Positions 56,979 to 64,000 of a DNA stretch of 64,000 bases are shown here, piece after piece (within the stretch, counting starts at the first letter, position 1; the number at the start of each line of letters is the position of its first letter). Made by a program: the position numbers and the translations under genes. The notes below the pieces were generated by a model. The model saw only the letters and a list, made by a program, of their open reading frames with translations, was not told the origin of the DNA and did not search any database. This DNA comes from Ectobius pallidus. Taxonomy: Eukaryota > Arthropoda > Insecta > Blattodea > Ectobiidae. The stretch covers positions 62,062,705-62,126,704 of the forward strand of contig CAXKWD010000007.1 of NCBI GenBank assembly GCA_964059195.1. The letters are read 5' to 3'.

Positions 56979-57554
56979 CAGAGCCCAAAATTTCCGGTTG
57001 CATTGGCGACCAGAATTCTGAGGCAGGCGACAACAATTCATTTTTGAAAAATTTGCTATCTTATTTGTTTTTAAAATTTTAGTTTCCTTAGTATTTTAGA
57101 AGTGGGAGTGGTATTTAGTTTCAAATTTATTAGTAGATATTTCCACAGACTGTCAAGATTCTCAAGGTGACTGAATATTCATATTTATTCGGAAGCATTT
57201 GAAAATATACGGAAGTTACAATATAGTTTGAATTTGCCATGCGACTCGAATTGGTTTTGGTTCCTTGTGTGTTAGCCATTCGTTACTGTAGCTCCTCTAG
57301 GGAAACAAAAATTGTTTTTGTTTAACTATTGTTTGAAAGTAAGTCAGGGATGTATTTAGTGAACTCACTGACCAAATTCTAAAATTGTACAAAAATCAAT
57401 CAAAATACTTCCAAAATATTTAATTTGTTTTAATAATGTGTTATAAATTAGTTAGCATGTTGCAAAAATACAAGTTACTAAGTTTTATTTTTTTTATATG
57501 GGGGTACGGTAGGTAGTTCAGTTGCACATACGTAAGCTTTCACAGTCTGAGTCA

Positions 57555-57666
57555 TTATGGTCTACAATTTCCGGGCTGTTATGCCGTGGTCTTAGGTTTT
57601 TACGAGGTTTTTAGGTCGTAAAAACCTAAGACCACGGCATAACATCCCGGAAATTGTAGACCATAA
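57555..57666. repeat. Near-perfect hairpin, 51-bp arms
   Basis: 57555-57605 and 57616-57666 are inverted repeats with a single mismatch (gggctg versus catccc) around a 10-base spacer ggtttttagg. Arms begin ttatggtctacaatttccgg. It could be a foldback element or a structured RNA. No coding. Confidence 0.85.
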
Positions 57667-57739
57667 GTTCAGTTGCAGTTTGTTTATTTAATTTTTTATA
57701 TGCACTAATATTTTATGTTTTCTTAATAATTGTTGTTCT

Positions 57740-58546
57740 CAGTGCTTTTTTTCTAACTAAAAAGGTGGCGGTACTCATAGAAACTTTTTAACTGAATCTC
57801 ACGGGAGCTCCCACACTTCTCCCAGAAGACATTTTTCTGAGTTAGTGTTCAATAATCGGGCCTATCATGGCCAGAAATGTTTCTTCCTTGAATTGTAGTA
57901 AAATGACCGGTACTTGCAACGTACTCTTCAGATTTAGTTTATTCACTGATGGCAGGTTTATGAGATACTTCAAAAACATCGTCATGCTTTCTTTTATTAC
58001 GCACCGGTACAAAATAATTAATTAGGCTATTTTACTCATTTCACTTCTCTACTTGTTCCTACAACCGTACTAAACAATTATTGTGGATTCACTTGCCTCT
58101 GCAACACAAACCAAGGGTTTTCTTTTCAAATTATATGTAAGCAACGAATGCAGTTAAATTTAAACACGCACTAACCCCTGATTAACTATGGTGGTTAGCT
58201 ATTTACTACTTGTTTGTTACTACATTAGCATTAACTGCACTTGGTGCAATACTTGTACTGTTAGAATGGCCTTGGCCACAGGAGCAGTTTGCTGAGGGCT
58301 GGAAAAACCAACCCCAACTCTCTTGCAGTTCAGTAGCCACGGCAATTTACAGAAACTATAATGGGCTTGTATGTAGGATATTATATATGTAGAAATCTAA
58401 CAAAACCAACAAACAAGCTTGATTTTAAATAAAACATAACTTTATGGGAATCGTGATAGAAATATTCTGAGTAATATCCAAATTTTATTTTTTTTAAAAG
58501 GTGCCGGTACTGCATACCGTTGCGTACCATCACAAAAAAAGCACTG
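57740..58546. mobile_element. Nonautonomous hAT-type element, TSD gttgttct
   Basis: Ends cagtgcttttttt / aaaaaaagcactg, with a perfect 8-bp duplication gttgttct (57732-57739, 58547-58554). Subterminal 'ggtgccggtac' / 'ggtggcggtac' boxes sit near both ends. 807 bp, no transposase. Confidence 0.85.
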
Positions 58547-59354
58547 GTTGTTCTTAATAGTTCCCAAAAGCTGTAATGCTATATCTTATGTAGGCTACCA
58601 GTAACAAAAATGGCAACTAAAATTCTTGGTTTGGCTTCTACCTTCAGACTTGAAATTTTGGCCCTGATCTAAAGTGTGGTGACAGATGAAATGTTGGTAA
58701 CTCTGGGACATTTTTTTTTCTTAAGTCAGTGATTGTGCAATAGTTGGAAATGGCATTGATGTTGTACCGGTATTTAGATGATCCACTGTTTATATAGGCC
58801 TGTAAATTTTAAGCTATTTTCTAATATTCTATTTTCAGGTTAGTGTAAAATGTTCAATATAGGTTATTCTCCAGAAAAGGGCAGATTCATGTCGCAGTTG
58901 ATTTTCTGGTGTAAAATAAGTATTTATGGATTATGTTATTATTATGATAAGTTAGATTGAAATAAGGTCTATTAATCCCATATTCCACTTTTTAAACAAA
59001 AGTTACAATTTTCTGCATTTTAGGGCACAGTATGTGAGATCTCACCTCCGTGTCATGTCCCAATGCCTGACTTGTCATTTTCATTCTTTCATAATTCAAC
59101 AGGCTTTAATTTTTATTCCATTTTAGTGTTATAACAAGAACAAACAGCTCAAAAAATGAGTCATCAATAACTGAAAAGAAAATATATCATTTTGTAAAGA
59201 CAATTTTTTGCACTAAACATGCCTGTCCCAAAGTGAGACCTCACCTCCGTGAAACAATATGGCCCAAAAGTTCAATTATTTCCACAGAGATAGCACTGCA
59301 GTCTTTCTGTTTTCCTTGGACTCCAACTTTTGGCAGTTTTCTTATCATTTATAT

Positions 59355-61856
59355 CAGGGATGGCCAACTTCTTTTGCCCAAAGGGCCACTTCCATACTTT
59401 CGCTAAAAGCAGGGGCCGCACAAGAACTTAAAGGGAAATTTAGGCTATATAAATTAATGTATAAACAAATGCTATGGATATTGAACATACTTTAATGTTG
59501 AAATAATATATACTACTAATCATACAAGAGTTGAGCAGAACAAAATCAACAATTTTACTGAAAAAAAAAACCACTAGTGAGAACACTGAGGGCGGGCACA
59601 ATCGTTCACAAGTTTGTCAAAATCAATTCTTGTCGAGGTGGTGGCCACTTTAAGCAAATCTTGAAGATGGTTGTCTGTAAGTCTGTTACGGTGAGTTGAT
59701 TTTATAAATTTCATCGAGGAAAAAGTGCTCTCACAAATGTAGGTGCTTCCAAACATTGAAACAATTTTTTTACCAAAATCACGTAGTTTGGGATATTTGT
59801 CCTCAGGCAGCCTACTCCAGAATTCGACACCAGTTTCTGGTCTTTTCTGGAAAACTTGGTCACTTTGCAAATCACAGAGCTCCAACTGTAGGTCGTCATC
59901 TTGCTGGGAAATGTCACATGTCATGGGATTGTTGAATAAGAAGAGATGTGGTCGCAGTTCATTAAAATCCAAAAATCGTTCATTGAATGACTCCAAAAGC
60001 ATATTCAATTTCGGTATGCAAAAACTGAAATCACTGGTTGGAATTTCTTCCATAATTTCTTTGCACGATGGGAAATGTACTAGATTAGCTTTTTCTAGGC
60101 TTGATATGAAAACCTTAAGTTTATTTACAAATCCATCTAAGTGTCCAACTAACTGAGGTACTGTTTGATTTCGACCTTGCAATTTCAAGTTAAGTTCATT
60201 CATGTGGTGACTTATGTCGGTTAAGAAAGCCATATTGCATAAAAACTTAGAATCTAGTAGTTTTTCTTGAACTTCTTTGGAGATAGGCGTATTTATATGT
60301 GCATTGAGAGACTCAGCTACCTCTTTTCTTAAAGCGAAGAATCGTTTTAAGCAGTTCCCTTTACTTAGCCAGCGTACTTCTGTGAAGAGTGTCAAGTCTC
60401 CATACTCTGCTTCGAGTTCTGTTAGAAAAGCCATGAACTTTCTATGAGTCAATGACCTATTTCCTCCTTTGATCATGTTGACACATTTCATAACTGTTTT
60501 CATTGTGTCTTCCATTTCCAGCATTTTCCCACAAAGAGCTTCCTGGTGTATAATACAGTGAAATGATGGACAGCTGATACCAGCCTTTCTTAACAAGCCC
60601 ACTAGGCCTAGTTGAGAGCCAACCATAGCTTTGGCCCCATCTGTTACAATTGCTGACAACTTTTTTGTTCCTTCACAGCTGTTGAGGGCTTTCATAAGTG
60701 CATCAAAAATGTGTTGACCTTTAGTATGACCATGCAGTGACTCTAGAGCCAGTAATTCTTCATTTATCATGAAATTATTGTCTACTGTTCTGATGAAAAT
60801 TAACAGTTGAGCAGTGTCTGTTAAATCAGTGGACTCATCCAAGGCTAGAGAAAAGTAGGAAGACTCAGAAACAATATTACTTATTACACTGGAAACATGT
60901 TTACTTATTTCTTCAATTCTTCTAGTGACAGTCTGTTTTGAAAGTGAGACGTTTTTAAACTCATTACTAAATTTTTCTTCACCAAAAGCTTGAGCCACTT
61001 CTATACAGCATTTCTTTACAAACTCACCATCAGTGAAGGGTTTTTTGGCTTTAGCTATCTCTGCACTTACAATATAAGAAGCTAAGAGTGCATTTTTTTG
61101 CAAAGTTGTGGATTTATTAAATAGGTTTTTTTGAGCACTAACCTTTTTCTTCAAGTCAGATACAATAGTAAGCCTAGCTTGTCCAGTGTAATCTTTGTAC
61201 TTAGCTGCATGGTGCTGAGTGTAGTGCCGATTGAGGTTATATTCTTTATGGACAGACAGTACAAGCAAACACACTAAACACTGGGGTTTATTGTCCTTGT
61301 TATTTACAAATAGATACTCGGTTTCCCACTTGTCTTGAAACACTCTGTTTTCTTCTGAAACTTTTCTTTTCTTACCCATCGTGAAATAACGTAATTAGGT
61401 TTGTAAGTTAAAACTAAACACAGTGATGAAGCACCAGCAGTTTGACAGTAGCTAGCCTCGCGTGCGCACAGTCTTAGTATCTCAGAGTCACTGAGTGTTT
61501 TGTTTGGTTCCGAACGCGCAGTTGCCAAACCGTGCAGTCAGTCTTTTCGGAAAGCGTAGTTGCCACACCGTGCGACATCAAACTGGCGTGTTTGCCTTAT
61601 AGGCCTACTCAAAGTATACTTCCTACTGATTCTCTTAAAGTAATTAAACCTTTATTTTGCTAGTTGTTAAAAAATTTATTATCAGGTCGTAATTATATAC
61701 AATTTGAACTTAACCTGGACTCTTGTAGGAAATTTTGTATTTTATATTTCTGTTAAAAAATATCTACCGTAATACTTTTAAAAAGTTGTTCGGGGGCCGC
61801 ATAAAACATAACCGCGGGCCGCAAGCGGCCCGCGGGCCGCCAGTTGGCCATCCCTG
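59355..61856 (-). mobile_element. Potentially autonomous ZBED-type hAT, TSD atttatat
   Basis: Ends cagggatggccaact / agttggccatccctg, with a perfect 8-bp duplication atttatat (59347-59354, 61857-61864). 2502 bp, a normal size for a simple hAT element. It has one uninterrupted transposase on the minus strand. GC-rich subterminal 'gggccgc' repeats lie near the right end (61794-61840). Of all elements in the window this is the best candidate for recent activity. Confidence 0.92.
59574..61379 (-). CDS. ZBED5-like hAT transposase, intact 601 aa
   Basis: Full-length frame from ATG at 61379. N-terminal BED zinc finger (C34, C37, H52, H56/57) for binding the element's ends. Catalytic core with LDESTD (D181), VTDGAKAM (D247) and the CIIHQEALCG motif of the inserted helical domain (about 275-284). 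C-terminal dimerisation domain STYICESTFSSMKFIK with E550 and HRNRLTD. All three DDE residues are present. These are features of ZBED5/GTF2IRD2-related hAT transposases; domesticated relatives exist in vertebrates, but the flanking TIRs and duplication show this is a mobile copy. It would cut and paste the element in the nucleus. Confidence 0.9.
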   Translation of the reverse strand: MGKKRKVSEENRVFQDKWETEYLFVNNKDNKPQCLVCLLVLSVHKEYNLNRHYTQHHAAKYKDYTGQARLTIVSDLKKKVSAQKNLFNKSTTLQKNALLASYIVSAEIAKAKKPFTDGEFVKKCCIEVAQAFGEEKFSNEFKNVSLSKQTVTRRIEEISKHVSSVISNIVSESSYFSLALDESTDLTDTAQLLIFIRTVDNNFMINEELLALESLHGHTKGQHIFDALMKALNSCEGTKKLSAIVTDGAKAMVGSQLGLVGLLRKAGISCPSFHCIIHQEALCGKMLEMEDTMKTVMKCVNMIKGGNRSLTHRKFMAFLTELEAEYGDLTLFTEVRWLSKGNCLKRFFALRKEVAESLNAHINTPISKEVQEKLLDSKFLCNMAFLTDISHHMNELNLKLQGRNQTVPQLVGHLDGFVNKLKVFISSLEKANLVHFPSCKEIMEEIPTSDFSFCIPKLNMLLESFNERFLDFNELRPHLFLFNNPMTCDISQQDDDLQLELCDLQSDQVFQKRPETGVEFWSRLPEDKYPKLRDFGKKIVSMFGSTYICESTFSSMKFIKSTHRNRLTDNHLQDLLKVATTSTRIDFDKLVNDCARPQCSH

Positions 61857-62999
61857 ATTTATATAAAGCCAAGCTGACAGTGTGCTTTTAAGTGTTGTTT
61901 TGTTTGTGTAAAAGGGCTAAATGCAGAGTTGGTAATTGGACTTCCTCACCTCTTTTACCTACACCCAACGGTAAAGTTGTATGTTTTTATATTTACTTTT
62001 GCTATAAATTATAATAATAAGGAATGCAAAGTTAGACTCTAGAACTGAGATTTTCTAACCTCAAATGTTCCCAAGCTGTTTGACAAATAGAGAAAATTCT
62101 CACCTCCGTTACCCTCACCTCCGTTACTGTTACTCTCGAGTCCTATCCATGGAGGTGTAATTAATGTTGTAATTGATGACATATTTAACTGTCTGCATTT
62201 ATTATTTTTGTTTAAAGAAGATACTGGTATAGCCTAATAGTTTATGACAATATAGCCTATCATGCTCTGATTTAAAGTTTTGATTTTAAGGTGATAATCT
62301 ATTTTAACATAGATCAAAATAAGTAAAAAGTTATGTGTCAATCCATTTGTATGGTAATAAATATTGTTCTTTTTCATGATAACATTTAATACAGTAAATT
62401 AAATCTAATTCTCACATAACTTCTATATAATTACTATTTCTTACTATTTTCTCACTTCCATGAATGCACCATTTTCTAACCTTGTTAATTTAATGCAAAA
62501 TACCACTCGGTAAGTAGGGCAAGTACCTCAGTAGTACTCTGCAGAAAGAAATATTACATAAAAAAAATTTCATGGTCCAAAATAAAAAATAATTTAAAAA
62601 AAAACTCTAACATTGAAATCTGCTTTTTTTTGGAGAATGACCCATATATGTAGTCTCAAACCATTTTGAAACTGTGAGTATGACATTTTTTGTGAATGTA
62701 CTACAGAGTGTAGGGGTTACTTAACAAGATCGCAGAATAATCAGCTTGCAGCAACAAAGTAAAGTAAAATGGATAATTGATACTATCAGCTCAACAATGT
62801 CTCTGTTTTGTGCCTAGGCCATTTGATACTTGTTTTATCATCTTCAGGGCATTTTACTATGTAGATAAAGATGTATGTAGATTAAGTGGTTAGGTGTGTG
62901 TTGAGAGATAACTCACATGTATGTAATTAAGCCAATATCATTTATTGAACTAACTTATATAGTATGAAAGGCAAAAAAATACATTGATGTTGTAGTGTT
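61857..62999. other. No gene seen
   Basis: AT-rich sequence with the 'ctcacctccgt' motifs near 62100. No coding region supported. Confidence 0.5.
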
Positions 63000-63730
63000 G
63001 CTGCCTGCCTGTGTCTCACTATTGCTTTAGCTTACACCGGACTGTAATGGCGGAGTGATGCTATCCTTGGTGTGTGATTGAGCTAACTGCTTTCTCCTCC
63101 ACATGCATCCAGTGCATGCTGCTTTCTTTACGGTGGCAGAAGCAAACAACATGCAATATGGTGGTAGTGCAATCTGTGTGACTTCAATGTGTGCATTATA
63201 TTGCCACATCATTCCGCTTCGGAATGAGGTCTTCAGAGGCAGAAGCAAACATGTCACCCAGATTTAGTTGCAAGCATCCATTGGTGCTGCCATTGTTGCT
63301 TAAGTTGCTGTTGCTACTATTGGTATTTCTGTTGCTGCTGATGTTATTTGCTTTCGTTGATGTTGCTGCTGTTTGTTTTGCTGCTGATATTGTTGTTTTT
63401 GTTGATGTTGCTGCTGATGTTGGGACATGGCTTATTGTGTTGCTGCAATGGCTGCTTTTGATTTAACGCTTGTTGAAATAACTGTTGCCATATCGTCCCC
63501 CAAAAAAAAAAAAAAAAAGTAATATTACCGTCTGCCTGTGTCTCACTATTGCTGTAGCTCACACGGAACTGTCATGGCAGGGTGATGCTATCCTTGGCGT
63601 GCAATTGAGTTGCTGCTTTCCCCTTACGTGCATCCAGCATGTGATGCTCTTTGTCTACAGAAGCAAACAACTCACAATATGATGGTAGTGCAGGCTGTAA
63701 GATTTCCAATATGTGCATTATGTTGCTACG
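63000..63730. repeat. Diverged direct duplication with (gttgct) repeat between
   Basis: 63005-63205 and 63530-63725 are direct repeats, roughly 80% alike (shared ctgtgtctcactattgct, gtgatgctatccttgg, cagaagcaaacaac). A gttgctgctgat-type trinucleotide tract lies between them (about 63297-63460). Open frames here reflect low complexity. Confidence 0.7.
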
Positions 63731-64000
63731 TGTTTAATAATTAAAACAACATTGTCTTCTAGTCCTGTCATGAAAAAACATCTGAACGGTTCTTTGGATA
63801 CCATATTGTTTTTTTCAACATATGATATGAGCCTAACGTGCATTACTTATTCTAAGATTTTTTTAATGAAAAGTGAGATAGGTCGATAATTTTCAATGTT
63901 TCTCCTGTCACCTTTCTTATACTCTTGGGTGGACTTCTATTCTAAATACCTGAGAAAAAATTCCAGTGAGGAGTGAAGAGTCTGTGAGTGGATCATTGTA
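63722..64000 (-). pseudogene. LINE reverse transcriptase fragment, runs off the window
   Basis: The minus strand reads YKKGDRRNIENYRPISLF near 63900, then KKILE, a stop, and VMHVRLISYVEKNN: the N-terminal RT motifs of a LINE, followed by degraded FRCFFMTGLEDNV. The element extends beyond 64000. Confidence 0.7.

Larger units (their letters stand above)
56979..58666. mobile_element. Older hAT-type element (imperfect TSD)
   Basis: Ends cagagcccaaaatttc (left) and gaaattttggccctg (right) are inverted. The flanks ttttaaag (56971-56978) and atctaaag (58667-58674) agree at 6 of 8 positions, as expected for an old duplication. It contains a long hairpin (57555-57666) and a younger hAT element (57740-58546). 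Confidence 0.65.
59037..62130. repeat. Dispersed 'ctcacctccgt' motif around the hAT element
   Basis: Copies lie at about 59042, 59242, 62099 and 62112, with a variant cctcacctctt near 61945. All are on the plus strand, on both sides of the hAT element. They may belong to one older transposon that hAT split. No terminal repeats located; a ggagaatgaccca at about 62631-62643 could be a decayed end. Confidence 0.3.

Overview
This is an AT-rich, transposon-packed stretch of an animal nuclear genome. There is no bacterial operon structure; one spliced host exon is visible. The repeat inventory (Jockey-type LINEs, an RTE-type short element with the 'actagc...gcccgcggcttcgc' start, Penelope with a GIY-YIG domain, copia, pogo, many hAT elements) together with very frequent 'taggcctac' motifs suggests a large insect genome, perhaps a cockroach or another hemimetabolous insect. 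That assignment is inference. The only host coding sequence I recognise is one 261-bp exon of a TOM1-type VHS-domain gene at 56513-56773 (+). Much of the surrounding DNA may be its introns.

Layout. 1-1690: no gene. 1698-3985 (-): decayed LINE. 4182-5334: hAT-type nonautonomous element with an 8-bp target duplication. 6626-9409: element with ~725-bp terminal inverted repeats, 4-bp target duplication AAGT and a broken DDE-like transposase. 9688-17349 (+): LINE cut up by an RTE-type element and by a 6.2-kb hAT composite (11110-17301). 17350-26696 (-): copia element whose surviving LTR contains a second, inverted, almost identical hAT composite (17539-23750). 26697-33825 (+): another LINE carrying a Penelope-like element (26759-33315) with a 12-bp duplication, itself carrying a hAT element (30951-32871). 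34042-36266: RTE-type element hosting a tRNA-promoter/TIR hybrid. 36434-38620: a second DDE-like element of the 6626-9409 type, duplication AAAT. 38963-40475: hAT element with a second hAT nested in it. 40607-42670: six 314-bp tandem units plus one inverted unit, each with a tRNA-like cloverleaf. 43350-48900 (-): LINE interrupted by pogo and by the hybrid element. 49821-55088: long-TIR element coding for a PIN/FEN-like nuclease plus CXC cysteine cluster, with a ZBED-type hAT nested inside. 56513-56773: TOM1 exon. 56979-58666: nested hAT elements and a 51-bp-arm hairpin. 59355-61856: hAT element with an uninterrupted 601-aa transposase. 63000-64000: a diverged duplication and the edge of another LINE.

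The best-supported surprise is the 12.6-kb 'palindrome' at 11110-23750. Each arm is bounded by hAT-like ends (cagggttgt...acaaccctg) and by its own 8-bp target duplication: gttcttat on the left, attctaca on the right. The arms therefore look like two separate insertions, in opposite orientation, of one composite hAT that already carried a LINE, a pogo-like MITE and another MITE. The candidates for poorly described systems are the two 4-bp-TSD DDE-like elements and the PIN-like/CXC element. All coordinates and similarities were read by eye. Family names rest on recalled motif patterns, not on searches.
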